A stretch of 64,000 nucleotides of DNA from Sphingomonas_L flavalba_A (GCF_047553045.1 NZ_CP180208.1:2976001-3040000), one strand, 5' to 3'; positions 1 through 12,328 are shown, counted from the first letter of the stretch. The notes: a model not told the origin generated them from the letters alone. Translations and numbers: made by a program.

Positions 1-104
1 TCAACAACGCCCCGCTGACCGTCTATTCTTTCCTGGTATCCCTGGTCGGCGCGATCATCTTGCTGGCCATCGTCAACCTGATCCGGCGCGGCAGCGTCCG
101 CTGA
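1..104 (+). CDS. GlsB/YeaQ/YmgE family stress-response membrane protein, C-terminal fragment
   Basis: The reading frame enters from the left edge of the window and stops at TGA 102-104. Only the last 33 residues are visible. They form a hydrophobic helix (SFLVSLVGAIILLAIVNL) followed by a short basic tail (IRRGSVR). This is how small GlsB/YeaQ/YmgE (transglycosylase-associated) inner-membrane proteins end. A second complete member of the same family lies at 952-1209 on the other strand, so the organism has at least two. The family is tied to general stress in the literature, but its biochemical role is unclear. The call rests on the tail only. Confidence 0.6.
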   Translation, partial: NNAPLTVYSFLVSLVGAIILLAIVNLIRRGSVR

Positions 105-161
105 TACCGGCTATCGCGGCCGGCGCCCCGGTAAGGGCGCCGGCCGCAGCCATATCCACCG

Positions 162-875
162 TTATTGCAGCTCGAAGCGGACGCTGAGCGTCACGCCGAC
201 CTGCTGTTCGCCAGCGACAACCTTGCTCTGCGGCGCCGCCGCCGCCATGTCGAAACTGCGCGCCATCATCACCGGCCTGGGCTGGGCGATGCCGCCGCTT
301 TCGCTGATCGAGACGATGCGCTTCACCTGCAGCCCCGCCGCCTTGGCATAGAGTTCCGCGCGGGCGCGGGCGATCTTCACCGCCGCCAGCCGTGCTTCGT
401 CCAGCGCCTCTTCCGGCTTGTCCAGCGTCAGGTCCGGCCCGGAGATTTCGTTCGCCCCTTCCCGGACCAGCGCGTCGAGCACCGGCCCGGCATTGGCGAT
501 GTCGCGGAAGCGGACGCTGATCTGGTTCGACGCCTGATAGCCGGTCAGCACCGGTGGCTTGTTCTGTTCATAGCGATATTGCGGGCTGAGCGCGATCCGC
601 GCCGTCTGCATGTCACGGTCGGCGATGCCGGCGCGCTTCAGCGCGGTGACGACCCGGTCGACCCGCGCCGCATTGTCGCGCATCGCCGTCGCCGCGTCGG
701 CGGCGGTGGTGGTGACGCCGGCGGTGATCAGCGCGACGTCCGGCACCCGCGTCGTCTCGCCGGTCGCCTCGATGTCGAGCAGCGTGCCGGCGACCGGCGT
801 GACCGGCACCGCCGTCTGCGCGGCCAGCGGGGCGGCAGCGGCGGCCAGGGCCAGCGGAACGAGAGCGGTCTTCAT
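162..875 (-). CDS. SIMPL (DUF541) domain periplasmic protein
   Basis: 237 residues. The protein begins with a signal peptide (MKTALVPLALAAAAAPLAAQ). It continues with the SIMPL/DUF541 fold: an early 'DIEATGETTRVPDVALI' strand, the TGYQASNQISVRF stretch and a final VGVTLSVRFELQ strand. SIMPL proteins are periplasmic or outer-membrane associated and are often annotated as oxidative-stress or immunogenic proteins, but their reaction is unknown. The frame opens 15 codons earlier, but I place the start at 875 because GGAGGA sits about 8 nt upstream and the signal peptide begins exactly there. It is followed on the same strand only by the window-edge region, and the next minus-strand gene upstream is a GlsB protein. 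Confidence 0.85.
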   Translation of the reverse strand: MKTALVPLALAAAAAPLAAQTAVPVTPVAGTLLDIEATGETTRVPDVALITAGVTTTAADAATAMRDNAARVDRVVTALKRAGIADRDMQTARIALSPQYRYEQNKPPVLTGYQASNQISVRFRDIANAGPVLDALVREGANEISGPDLTLDKPEEALDEARLAAVKIARARAELYAKAAGLQVKRIVSISESGGIAQPRPVMMARSFDMAAAAPQSKVVAGEQQVGVTLSVRFELQ

Positions 876-951
876 ACGAATATTCCTCCATACGCAACGG
901 GATACGGGCGCATTCAGCACGCCCGGCCTGCATCGCCGATGAACGGCGGCT

Positions 952-1209
952 TCAGCGGGTGCGCGACCACATGACCAGGCGGTAGAGGATCAGCAGCACC
1001 GCCGCGCCGACCGCCGCCGCGCCGTGGATCGCCAGCCCGCCGTCGCCGCCGATGTCGGCGGCGCGGCAGGCAAAGCCCGCGAGCAACGCGCCGGCAATGC
1101 CAAGCAGGATGGTGACGATGAAGCCGCCGGGGTCGCGCCCCGGCATGGCCAGCTTGCCGACAACCCCGATGACGAGGCCGATCGCGATCCAGACCGGCAC
1201 ATATTCCAT
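952..1209 (-). CDS. GlsB/YeaQ/YmgE family stress-response membrane protein
   Basis: 85 residues with three hydrophobic segments. The first is VWIAIGLVIGVVGKLAMPG, with the glycine pattern typical of the family. The second is GGFIVTILLGIAGALLAGF. The third is an Ala/Val-rich C-terminal helix before WSRTR. The start is fixed by AAAGGAGG about 6 nt upstream of the ATG at 1209, although the frame is open further upstream. It is a small inner-membrane protein of unknown biochemistry. It lies about 75 nt upstream of the SIMPL gene on the same strand and may be co-transcribed with it. Confidence 0.8.
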   Translation of the reverse strand: MEYVPVWIAIGLVIGVVGKLAMPGRDPGGFIVTILLGIAGALLAGFACRAADIGGDGGLAIHGAAAVGAAVLLILYRLVMWSRTR

Positions 1210-1406
1210 GCCGCCTCCTTTGCCTGACTGTATCGCCGCTGCAACGACACCGGAAAAACGTCTGCCCATATGGCAAGGAAATCAAGCGTCATGCGGCGGA
1301 TCGACGACGATCCCGCTTGGGTCCGCCGCCGGTTTCGGTTATAAGCGCGGCCGCGTCCGGCGGCGGCGCATCCCCGACCAGCGACAACAGCCTTTCAAAA
1401 CGTGCC

Positions 1407-1433
1407 TTGAGCCGGGTGACTTATTGATATAAT
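1407..1433 (+). promoter_or_regulatory. Probable promoter and operator for the RND efflux operon
   Basis: A perfect TATAAT hexamer (1428-1433) follows TTGAGC (1407-1412) after a 15-nt spacer. This falls in a conspicuously AT-rich patch of otherwise GC-rich DNA, about 40 nt before the adaptor start. The -10 is flanked by an exact 6-bp inverted repeat, GTGACT (1416-1421) and AGTCAC (1436-1441), with a 14-nt spacer. This is the geometry of a repressor operator. No regulator gene is adjacent. The promoter is well supported by sequence; the operator is inference. Confidence 0.5.
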
Positions 1434-1473
1434 ACAGTCACGCGCCAGTCGTTCAAGGCGGAAAGTGAGAGAC

Positions 1474-2649
1474 ATGAATTACGAGGGTGGCTTTTCCCAC
1501 GACGCCGACGTGATCGCGCAGGATCCGCCGCCCCGGCGCTGGACCCGCAGGCGGATCGCCATTGCCGCGGCCATCGCCGTCGCGATCGTCGCCGCGCTCG
1601 CCTTCTATCTGCACGGCAAAAGCGCGGCCCCGGCCGACGGCGCCGCCGCGCAGCAGCAACAGCCGACGGTCACCGTTTTCGTCCCCGGCCGCCAGTCGGT
1701 CGATCATGAGATCAATGCGACCGGATCGCTGGCGGCGCAGGTCGACATGCCGGTCGCCGTCGTCGGCGAAGGCGGCATGGTGACGCGGGTACTCGTTCAG
1801 CCCGGCCAGTGGGTCGGCGCCGGCGCGGTGCTGGCGACGATCGAGCGTTCGGTGCAGACCCAGCAGGTCGCCCAGCAGCAGGCGGCGCTGAACGTCGCGC
1901 GCGCCGATGCCCGCATCGCGCAGGCTAACCTCGACCGCGCGCTGCAACTGGTCGATCGCGGGTTCATTTCCAAGGCGCAGGTCGAACAGTTGCAGGCGAC
2001 CCGCGACGCCGCCAATGCCCGCGTCGGCCTGGCGCAGGCCCAACTGAGCGAGATGCGGGCGCGCACCGGCCGGCTCGACATCCGCGCCCCCGCCGCCGGG
2101 CTGGTCCTGACCCGCGCGGTCGAGCCGGGCCAGGTCGTCGGTTCCGGCACCGGCACGCTGTTCCGCATGGCGCGAGGCGGCGAACTGGAGTTGCGCGCGC
2201 AACTGAGCGAGGACGACATGACCCGGCTGAAGGTCGGGGCGTCCGCCACCGTCATCCCGGTCGGTTCCGACAAGAGCTTCGCCGGCCGCATCTGGCAGTT
2301 GTCGCCGGTGATCAACCCCGACACGCGGCAGGGCATCGCCCGCATCGCCCTGCCTTACGACCCGGCGCTGCGCCCCGGCGGCTTTGCTCAGGCGTCGATC
2401 CTTGCCGGGACCGATTCGGTGCCGCTCGTCCCCGATTCGGCGGTGCAGAGCGACGACAAGGGCAGCTTCGTCTACGTCATCGGCAAGGACAATGTCGCGG
2501 AGCGCCGCGCGATCACCGTCGGCCAGGTGACCGACCGCGGCGTGTCGATCACCAGCGGGCTGGACGGCGGCGAGCAGGTCGTGATGTCGGCCGGCGGCTT
2601 CCTCAGCCCGGGGCAGAAGGTGCGCCCGGTCCCCCACAAGGCCGGCTGA
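1474..2649 (+). CDS. RND efflux periplasmic adaptor (membrane fusion protein)
   Basis: 391 residues from ATG 1474; a GTG at 1465 is a possible alternative. It has an N-terminal cytoplasmic tail, one membrane anchor (about residues 25-48) and a first lipoyl half ending in VLVQPGQWVGAGAVLATIE. A long Gln/Ala-rich alpha-hairpin runs from about 120 to 190, followed by the second lipoyl half (IRAPAAGLVLTRAVEPGQVV) and the beta-barrel with the membrane-proximal domain. This is the HlyD/AcrA-type adaptor that links an RND pump to an outer-membrane channel. It sits 13 nt before the pump gene, so the two are an operon. No TolC-like gene is present here, so the channel must be encoded elsewhere. The substrate cannot be read from the sequence. 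Confidence 0.88.
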   Translation: MNYEGGFSHDADVIAQDPPPRRWTRRRIAIAAAIAVAIVAALAFYLHGKSAAPADGAAAQQQQPTVTVFVPGRQSVDHEINATGSLAAQVDMPVAVVGEGGMVTRVLVQPGQWVGAGAVLATIERSVQTQQVAQQQAALNVARADARIAQANLDRALQLVDRGFISKAQVEQLQATRDAANARVGLAQAQLSEMRARTGRLDIRAPAAGLVLTRAVEPGQVVGSGTGTLFRMARGGELELRAQLSEDDMTRLKVGASATVIPVGSDKSFAGRIWQLSPVINPDTRQGIARIALPYDPALRPGGFAQASILAGTDSVPLVPDSAVQSDDKGSFVYVIGKDNVAERRAITVGQVTDRGVSITSGLDGGEQVVMSAGGFLSPGQKVRPVPHKAG

Positions 2650-2662
2650 GAGGCGCCCCGGC

Positions 2663-5600
2663 ATGAACTTCCGCAACATCTCCGCCTGGTCGATCCGCAA
2701 CCCGGTTCCGCCGCTGGTCATCTTCATCGCGCTGACGCTGGCGGGGATCGTCTCGTTCATGCGGATGGACGTGCAGAACGACCCCGATATCGACTTCCCC
2801 GGCGCGATGGTCATCATCACCCAGCCGGGCGCGGCGCCGACTGAGCTGGAAACCCAGGTCACTCAGCGGGTCGAGGCGGCGGTGCGGACGATCGAGGGGA
2901 TCGACGAGATCAACTCGACCGTCACCGAAGGCCAGTCGCAGACCTTCATCCAGTTCGCGATCGGCACGCCGATCGACCGCGCCGTCACCGACGTGCGCGA
3001 CAAGCTGTCCCAGATCCGCAGCAATCTGCCCGACGGCATTCTGGAACCGCAGGTCATCCGCCTGTCCACGTCGGGCAACACCCTGGCCTATTACGCCGCC
3101 GAAGCGGACGATATGACGCTGGAGGAACTGAGCTGGTACGTCGACAACACCGTCGCCAAGGCGCTGCTGGCGGTGCCGGGCATGGGCGATGTCTACCGCC
3201 GAGGCGGCGTCGACCGCGAAATCCGCATCATCCTCGATCCGGCGCGGATGCAGTCCTATGGGTTGACCGCGACGGCGGTGAACAGCCAGTTGCGCCAGGT
3301 CAACCTGAACGCCGCCGGCGGCCGTGCCGAAATCGCCGGTTCGGAACAGTCGGTCCGCATCCTCGGCAACGCGCGCAACGCCTATACGCTTGGCCAGACC
3401 CAGATCGCGATCGGCAACGGCCGCACCGTCAAGCTGGCCGACATCGCCGACGTGCGCGACCTGTACGCCGAACAGCGCTCGATCTCCCGCACCGGCGGCA
3501 AGCAGGTGCTGAGCTTCGGCTTCGAACGCGCCAAGGGCATGTCCGACGTCACCGTCTACGACGGCGCGGCCGAAGTGCTGAAGCAGCTGAACAAGCAGAA
3601 CCCGAAAGTGTCCTTCACCCAGCTGTTCACCAACGTCGACTACACCAAGGAACAATATCATTCGGCGATGAACGCGATGGTCGAAGGCGCGGTGCTCGCG
3701 GTCATCGTCGTCTTCCTGTTCCTGCGCGACTGGCGGGCGACGATCATCTCGGCGCTGGCGATCCCGCTGTCGGCGATCCCGACCTTCTGGTTCATGGACC
3801 TGATGGGTTTCACGCTGAACAGCCTGACCCTGCTCGGCCTCAGCCTCGTCGCCGGCGTGCTGGTCGATGACGCGATCGTCGAGATCGAGAATATCGTGCG
3901 CCATATGCGGATGGGCAAATCCGCCTATCAGGCGGCGATCGACGCCGCCGACGAAATCGGCCTCGCCGTGCTCGCCACCACTTCCACCATCGTCGCGGTG
4001 TTCCTGCCGGTCGGGATGATGCCGGGCGTGACCGGCCAGTTCTTCAAGAATTTCGGCCTGACCGTGGTCGCCGCGGTGCTGATGAGCCTTGCCGTCGCGC
4101 GGATGATCACGCCGATGATGGCCGCCTATTTCCTCCACGCCCACGGCCACCAGAAACACGGCGAAGGCCGGATGATGGACCTGTACATGTCGGTCCTGCG
4201 CTGGACGCTGCGCCACCGCTGGTGGACGGTCGGCGCCGGGGCCGTGGCCTTCGCGATGACCTTGCTGGTGTTCAGCCAGCTACCGATGACCTTCCAGCCG
4301 GCGATCAATTCCGACACCAGCCGGATCGCGATCAAGATGGTGCCGGGCACCACGCTGGAACAGACGACGGCGATGGCCGACCGGGTCGCGGCGATGATGG
4401 AAAAGCGCACCGACGTGGTCGAGGGCACGTTCGAGCGCATCGACGTCGGCAGCGCCACCATCTATCTGCGCCTGCGCAAGGACCGGCCGATGTCGAGCGT
4501 CGACTTCGAACGCTCGGTCGCGCCGGAACTGGCGCGCATCCCCGACGCACGGGTCAATTTCCAGTCGCAGTTCGGCGGCGGCGGCGGCAGCAACCGCGAT
4601 ATATCGATCACGCTGGGCAGCGACGACCCGGACAAGCTGAACGAAACCGCGCGCCACATCCTCGATGAAATGAGCCACCTGCGCGAAATCGTCGCGCCGC
4701 GCATCGAGGGCAATCTGCAGCGCCCCGAAATCGTGCTGACCCCGCGCCTGGACCTTGCCGCCCAACTGGGCGTCACCACCCAGGCGCTGAGCCAGGCGAT
4801 CCGCATCGCAACGCTGGGCGAGATCGACCAGAACAGCGCCAAATTCTCGCTGTCCGACCGCCAGATCCCGATCCGCGTCGCGCTGAACGAGGATTCGCGC
4901 CAGCGGCTGGCGACGATCCGCAATCTGCCGGTACAGACGCTGACCGGCGGGTCGGTGCCGCTGTCCGTCGTCGCCGATATCGGCTTCGGCGCCGGCCCGA
5001 CCCAGATCGACCGCAACAACCAGGTCCGCCGCCTGACCATCGGCGCCGATCTGGCGCCGGGGCTGGTCAGCGGCCAGGCGATGGAAAAGATCAACAAGCT
5101 GCCGTCGTTGCAGAATCTGCCGATGGGGGTCAGCCGCCTGATCCTCGGCGATTCGAAATGGCAGCAGGAAATGCTGGTCAATTTCGCAATCGCCGTCGTC
5201 GCCGGCGTGCTGCTGGTGTTCGGCGTGCTGGTCCTGCTCTACCGCAGTATGATGGCGCCGCTGGTCAACATGGGCTCGCTGCTGCTCGCCCCGCTCGGCG
5301 GCGGGCTGGCGCTGCTACTGACCGGCAACCCGCTATCGCTGCCGGTGTTCATCGGCGTGCTGATGCTGCTCGGCATCGTCGGCAAGAATTCGATCCTGCT
5401 CGTCGATTTCGCGCTGGAGGAGATTCACAAGGGCGTTCCCAAATACGAGGCGATCATGGACGCCGGCCACAAGCGCGCCCAGCCGATCGTGATGACCACG
5501 GTGGCGATGGTCGCCGGCATGGTGCCGACGGCGATCGCATTGACCGGCGACGGCGCCTGGCGCGCGCCGATGGGCATCACCGTGATCGGCGGGCTGATCC

Positions 5601-5749
5601 TGTCGACACTGCTGACCCTGCTGATCGTGCCTGCCGCGTTCAGCCTGGCCGTCGGCTTCGAACGCTGGCTCGGCCCGCGCCTGTCCAAACACCTGACCAA
5701 CGGCGGCGCCTCCGCCCCGCCGCCGCCCGCAAGCCAGCCGGCGGAGTGA
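2663..5749 (+). CDS. RND family multidrug efflux permease (AcrB/HAE1-like)
   Basis: 1028 residues, the usual RND length. It starts with MNFRNISAWSIRNPVPPLVI, where TM1 follows a short amphipathic helix. The first large periplasmic loop begins at about residue 35 (MDVQNDPDIDFP). TM4 carries the proton-relay motif GVLVDDAIVEIENI, with its two aspartates, as in AcrB D407/D408. The second periplasmic loop and TM7-12 follow, including LLGIVGKNSILLVDFA. The tail is Pro-rich. It acts as a trimeric proton antiporter in the inner membrane, with the adaptor encoded just upstream. A strong hairpin terminator follows at 5753-5790. Substrate unknown: drugs, solvents or dyes are all possible. Confidence 0.92.
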   Translation: MNFRNISAWSIRNPVPPLVIFIALTLAGIVSFMRMDVQNDPDIDFPGAMVIITQPGAAPTELETQVTQRVEAAVRTIEGIDEINSTVTEGQSQTFIQFAIGTPIDRAVTDVRDKLSQIRSNLPDGILEPQVIRLSTSGNTLAYYAAEADDMTLEELSWYVDNTVAKALLAVPGMGDVYRRGGVDREIRIILDPARMQSYGLTATAVNSQLRQVNLNAAGGRAEIAGSEQSVRILGNARNAYTLGQTQIAIGNGRTVKLADIADVRDLYAEQRSISRTGGKQVLSFGFERAKGMSDVTVYDGAAEVLKQLNKQNPKVSFTQLFTNVDYTKEQYHSAMNAMVEGAVLAVIVVFLFLRDWRATIISALAIPLSAIPTFWFMDLMGFTLNSLTLLGLSLVAGVLVDDAIVEIENIVRHMRMGKSAYQAAIDAADEIGLAVLATTSTIVAVFLPVGMMPGVTGQFFKNFGLTVVAAVLMSLAVARMITPMMAAYFLHAHGHQKHGEGRMMDLYMSVLRWTLRHRWWTVGAGAVAFAMTLLVFSQLPMTFQPAINSDTSRIAIKMVPGTTLEQTTAMADRVAAMMEKRTDVVEGTFERIDVGSATIYLRLRKDRPMSSVDFERSVAPELARIPDARVNFQSQFGGGGGSNRDISITLGSDDPDKLNETARHILDEMSHLREIVAPRIEGNLQRPEIVLTPRLDLAAQLGVTTQALSQAIRIATLGEIDQNSAKFSLSDRQIPIRVALNEDSRQRLATIRNLPVQTLTGGSVPLSVVADIGFGAGPTQIDRNNQVRRLTIGADLAPGLVSGQAMEKINKLPSLQNLPMGVSRLILGDSKWQQEMLVNFAIAVVAGVLLVFGVLVLLYRSMMAPLVNMGSLLLAPLGGGLALLLTGNPLSLPVFIGVLMLLGIVGKNSILLVDFALEEIHKGVPKYEAIMDAGHKRAQPIVMTTVAMVAGMVPTAIALTGDGAWRAPMGITVIGGLILSTLLTLLIVPAAFSLAVGFERWLGPRLSKHLTNGGASAPPPPASQPAE

Positions 5750-5752
5750 CCG

Positions 5753-5790
5753 CTTTGTCCGCCCGCCCTTTTCCGGTCGGGCGGACAAAG
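5753..5790 (+). terminator. Hairpin terminator after the RND operon
   Basis: Perfect 13-bp inverted repeat, CTTTGTCCGCCCG at 5753-5765 and CGGGCGGACAAAG at 5778-5790, with a 12-nt loop containing TTTT. It begins 4 nt after the pump stop codon. There is no downstream T tract, so it may act as a 3'-end stabiliser or a Rho-assisted terminator. Confidence 0.6.
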
Positions 5791-5827
5791 GGGTTGAACC
5801 ATTCCGCCTCCGGTTCATTCTGATCGC

Positions 5828-7096
5828 ATGAGTTTCTTTACCCGCGCCCGGCTCGACCGCCTGCACACGCCGCAAAGCTATGCCGGCATGCGCGCGACCG
5901 CGACCGGCCTACTGCTGGTGATGGCGGCGGTCTATCTTGCCGCCCGCCATTTCGAGCCTGTCCACCCGGTCGCCGGCTTCGTGCGCGCCTTTGCCGAAGC
6001 GGCGATGGTCGGCGGGCTGGCCGACTGGTTCGCGGTCACCGCGCTGTTCCGCCACCCGCTGCACCTGCCGATCCCGCACACCGCGATCATTCCGCGCAAC
6101 AAGGACCGGATCGGCGATACGCTGGCGCTGTTCCTGCGCGACAATTTCCTGACCCCGTCCGTGGTCGCGCGGCGGATGCGGGGTGTCGACGTCGCCGGCG
6201 CCGCCGGCCGTTTCCTGACCGCGCCGACGGTGGGCGGCGAGGGGCGGCTGCGCGACGGCGCCTCGCGGCTCGTCGCCGACATATTGGGCGCGCTCGACCA
6301 GGAACGGCTGGGCGGCATGGTCAAGGGCGCGATCGTCCAGCGCATCGCCGCCATCGATTTCGCGCCGATTCTTGGCCAGGCGCTGAGCGCCGCGGTCAAG
6401 GAGGACCGCCACGTCCCGCTGCTCGACGGCACGATCCGCTGGGCCGGACGGGCACTGGAGGCGAACGAGCACCTGATCCGCGCGATGATCCACGAACGCG
6501 CCGGCGCGGTGATGCGGTGGACCGGGCTGGACGAAACGCTGGCCAACAAGATCATCGACGGCCTGCTGCGTCTGCTCGACGAGATGAGCGTCGACCCGGC
6601 GCACCCGCTGCGGGTCCGCGCCGAAGAAGGACTGAACGCGCTGGCCGAGGACCTGCAGAGCGAGGAACGGCTGCGCCGCCGCGTTGCCGATCTGCGCGAC
6701 GCCCTGCTCGACAACCCGGCGATGCGCCACTGGATCGACGGGCTGTGGGAACAGGCGCGCGCCGCGCTGCTCGATGCGGTCAACGACCCCGGATCGGCGA
6801 TGAGCGGCCGACTGGGCGAGATGGCGAAGCAGCTTGGCGAGGCGCTGCAACAGGACGAAAGGCTGCGCCTGACGATCAACCGCTTCGTTCGCCGCGCCGC
6901 CGTCGGCGGGGCCGCGCGCTACGGCGACGGCATCGTCACGCTGGTGTCGGACACGATCCGCGGCTGGGACGCACGCACCGTGACCGACCGGCTGGAAGCC
7001 GCCGTCGGCCGCGACCTGCAATATATCCGGGTCAACGGCACGCTGGTCGGCGGCCTTGTCGGCCTGACCATTCACGCGCTGAATCACATCAGCTAG
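5828..7096 (+). CDS. DUF445 family membrane-anchored protein
   Basis: 422 residues. It begins with a basic N-terminus and a hydrophobic segment (residues about 22-37), then the DUF445 signature around GLADWFAVTALFRHPLHLPIPHTAIIP. A long helical, coiled-coil-like body follows and the protein ends with a C-terminal hydrophobic segment (GTLVGGLVGLTIHALNHI). Both ends therefore look membrane associated. The family includes E. coli YjiN and is functionally uncharacterised. The gene stands alone: RND genes upstream are cut off by a hairpin, and murA downstream converges on it. Confidence 0.85.
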   Translation: MSFFTRARLDRLHTPQSYAGMRATATGLLLVMAAVYLAARHFEPVHPVAGFVRAFAEAAMVGGLADWFAVTALFRHPLHLPIPHTAIIPRNKDRIGDTLALFLRDNFLTPSVVARRMRGVDVAGAAGRFLTAPTVGGEGRLRDGASRLVADILGALDQERLGGMVKGAIVQRIAAIDFAPILGQALSAAVKEDRHVPLLDGTIRWAGRALEANEHLIRAMIHERAGAVMRWTGLDETLANKIIDGLLRLLDEMSVDPAHPLRVRAEEGLNALAEDLQSEERLRRRVADLRDALLDNPAMRHWIDGLWEQARAALLDAVNDPGSAMSGRLGEMAKQLGEALQQDERLRLTINRFVRRAAVGGAARYGDGIVTLVSDTIRGWDARTVTDRLEAAVGRDLQYIRVNGTLVGGLVGLTIHALNHIS

Positions 7097-7154
7097 GCCG
7101 GCGCGCTCCGCCGGCCCCGTGACCTGCCGCCCCTGGCAATAACGGCCCGGCTGT

Positions 7155-8438
7155 TCAGTCGCCGCCGGCGCGCTCGATCGCGGCGCCAACCGCCTGCAAC
7201 TTTTCCTCCAGCCGCTCATAGCCGCGGTCGAGGTGATAGATGCGGGCGACATGGGTCTCGCCTTCCGCCGCCAGCCCGGCGATGATCAGGCTCATCGACG
7301 CGCGCAGGTCGGTCGCCATCACCTGCGCGCCGTGCAGCCGGTCTACCCCGGCGACGACGGCGGTGCGGCCGGAAACGCGGATGTCGGCGCCCATCCGCGC
7401 CAGTTCCGGCACGTGCATGTAGCGGTTCTCGAAGATCGTCTCGGTCAGCACGCTCGACCCCTCGGCCAGCGCCAGCAGCGCCATGAACTGCGCCTGCATG
7501 TCGGTGGCGAAACCGGGGTAGGGCGCGGTCGACAAGGTCAGCGGGCGGATCGGCCCGTTGGCGGCGACGCGGAGCCCGTCGGGCAGTTCCTCGACATGAA
7601 TGCCGGCTTCGACCAGCGCGGCGATCGTCGCCCGCATCTCGTCGGCGCAGGCACCGATCAGGTCGAGCGCGCCGCCGGTCATCGCCGCGGCGCAGGCATA
7701 GCTGCCGGCCTCGATCCGGTCGGCCATCACCTTGTAGGTGGCGCCATAGAGTTTTTTTACCCCGTCGATGACCAGCCGGCTGTCGCCGATGCCGCCGATC
7801 CGCGCGCCCATCGCCACCAGGCAGCGGCACAGGTCGACGATCTCCGGTTCGCGTGCCGCATTGTCGAGGACGGAGCGCCCACTGGCCAGCACCGCCGCCA
7901 TGACGGCATTTTCGGTCGCGCCGACCGATACGACCGGGAAGGTGAAATCGCCACCGGGCAGCCGCCCGCCCGGCGCCACCGCCTTCACATAGCCGGCGGC
8001 CAGCTCGATTTCCGCGCCCAGCGCCTCCAGCGCCTTCAGATGCAGGTCGATCGGCCGGTTGCCGATCGCGCAGCCGCCGGGCAGCGACACCGTCGCCTCG
8101 CCCGCCCGCGCGACCAGCGGGCCGAGCACCAGGATCGACGCGCGCATCTTGCGGACGATGTCGTAGGGCGCGACCGTCGATGTGACGCGGTTGGCGCGCA
8201 GCGTCATCACCCGGCCGAAATCCGCCGGGCTGGCGCCTTCGATCGTCGTCGAGACGCCCATCTGGTTGAGCAGATGGCCGAACGCATCGACATCGGCCAG
8301 CCGCGGCAAATTGCGCAATGTCAGCGGCTCGTCGGTCAGCAGCGCGCAGGGCAGCAGGGTCAGCGCCGCGTTCTTGGCGCCCGAAATCGGCAACCGGCCC
8401 TCAAGCCGCCTGCCACCGGTGATGATGATGCGATCCAT
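7155..8438 (-). CDS. murA: UDP-N-acetylglucosamine 1-carboxyvinyltransferase MurA
   Basis: 427 residues, the standard MurA length. It catalyses the first committed step of peptidoglycan synthesis, transferring enolpyruvate from PEP to UDP-GlcNAc in the cytoplasm. Visible motifs: the substrate loop GAKNAAL near residues 20-26 and the catalytic loop LPGGCAIGNRPIDLH with the nucleophilic Cys123. This is the fosfomycin-sensitive Cys form, not the Asp variant. The C-terminal DLRASMSLIIAGLAAEG motif is intact. It converges with the DUF445 gene across 58 nt; clpS lies upstream on the same strand after 170 nt. Confidence 0.96.
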   Translation of the reverse strand: MDRIIITGGRRLEGRLPISGAKNAALTLLPCALLTDEPLTLRNLPRLADVDAFGHLLNQMGVSTTIEGASPADFGRVMTLRANRVTSTVAPYDIVRKMRASILVLGPLVARAGEATVSLPGGCAIGNRPIDLHLKALEALGAEIELAAGYVKAVAPGGRLPGGDFTFPVVSVGATENAVMAAVLASGRSVLDNAAREPEIVDLCRCLVAMGARIGGIGDSRLVIDGVKKLYGATYKVMADRIEAGSYACAAAMTGGALDLIGACADEMRATIAALVEAGIHVEELPDGLRVAANGPIRPLTLSTAPYPGFATDMQAQFMALLALAEGSSVLTETIFENRYMHVPELARMGADIRVSGRTAVVAGVDRLHGAQVMATDLRASMSLIIAGLAAEGETHVARIYHLDRGYERLEEKLQAVGAAIERAGGD

Positions 8439-8608
8439 GGATGCGATCTAAAGCATCCGGTGGAACTGTGGGAGCCGGTTTTTCGTGGGTGGGGTTGGTG
8501 CGTCCCTCGACTGCGCTCGGGATGAACGGGTTGAGGCAGGGATTGGGATCACCCGTCATCGCGCGCCGCGACGCGGCGCGGCGATCCCGCTGTGCCGGCC
8601 CGCGCCGC

Positions 8609-8956
8609 CTACGCCTTCTCCAGCGTGCATTGCAGCGGGTGCTGGTTCTGGCGGGCGAAGTCGATGACCTGGTTGACCTTGGCTTCCGCCACTTCGTAGC
8701 TGAACACGCCGCAGACGCCGACGCCCTTCTGGTGGACGTGCAGCATCACCCGCGTCGCCGCCTCCATGTCCATGCGGAAGAAGCGCTGGAGGACGAGGAC
8801 GACGAACTCCATCGGCGTGTAATCGTCGTTCAGCATCAGCACCTTATAGGGCGCCGGCTTCTTCGTTTGCGTGCGTGTGCGGGTGGCGACGCCAAGGCCG
8901 GTGCCTTCGTCGTCCCCCTCGCCGGTCTTGCGGGTTGCCATCGTCGTGCGAAGCAT
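8609..8956 (-). CDS. clpS: ATP-dependent Clp protease adaptor ClpS
   Basis: 115 residues from ATG 8956. ATGs at 8941, 8965 and 8983 are alternatives and none has a clear ribosome site. The Lys/Thr-rich N-terminal extension precedes the conserved core YKVLMLNDDYTPMEFVVLVL, which carries the N-degron pocket residues (Asn-Asp-Asp...Met). MLHVHQKGVGVCGVFSYEVAE and a C-terminal NQHPLQCTLEKA follow. ClpS delivers N-end-rule substrates to ClpAP. In many alphaproteobacteria clpS is next to clpA; here clpA is not adjacent. The gene is divergent from uvrA. Confidence 0.92.
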   Translation of the reverse strand: MLRTTMATRKTGEGDDEGTGLGVATRTRTQTKKPAPYKVLMLNDDYTPMEFVVLVLQRFFRMDMEAATRVMLHVHQKGVGVCGVFSYEVAEAKVNQVIDFARQNQHPLQCTLEKA

Positions 8957-9130
8957 TTGGTGCATGGGCTGAGAATATGGCATCGCCGGCCCCAAGGGCA
9001 AGGGCACGAATGGCTTAACCCTTTCCACCGCCGATCGCCGCCGGCCGCTTGTCATCCCCCGGCCGACTGCCCATTTCGGGCGCCCGAAGCGCCCTTGCCT
9101 CGCGCGAACAAATCTGGAACAAAGCCGGCC

Positions 9131-12103
<2,973 letters not shown>

Positions 12104-12328
12104 GCACCCTCCGCGCCCGCCTTTGCACCGACAACTGCCCGGTCATCGCGCCGGGCGCCGGCCTGCGGTGCCCCTCTCGCCCACGGTGCCGTTCCCGCGC
12201 TGCACATTCGCGGCGGCACCATGCGCCACCAACGCCGTGGCTCAATTACCCCGACAATCGGCCTTTGGTCGGATATGGCGGGCGCCACCCCCATGCTAGG
12301 CTCGACCGTGTCTGTGGGGAGACAGTGA

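Noticed and set aside
8508..8533. CCTCGACTGCGCTCGGGATGAACGGG between murA and clpS
   Set aside because: Resembles dispersed repeats common in sphingomonads, but only one copy and no partner arm are present here, so I did not annotate it as an element.
8441..9130. Open frame of 230 codons directly in front of uvrA, giving a 1220-residue reading
   Set aside because: UvrA homologues begin at the MLTHISVRGAREHN block (9131). The upstream part is antisense to clpS and looks like GC-rich open frame without a start context.
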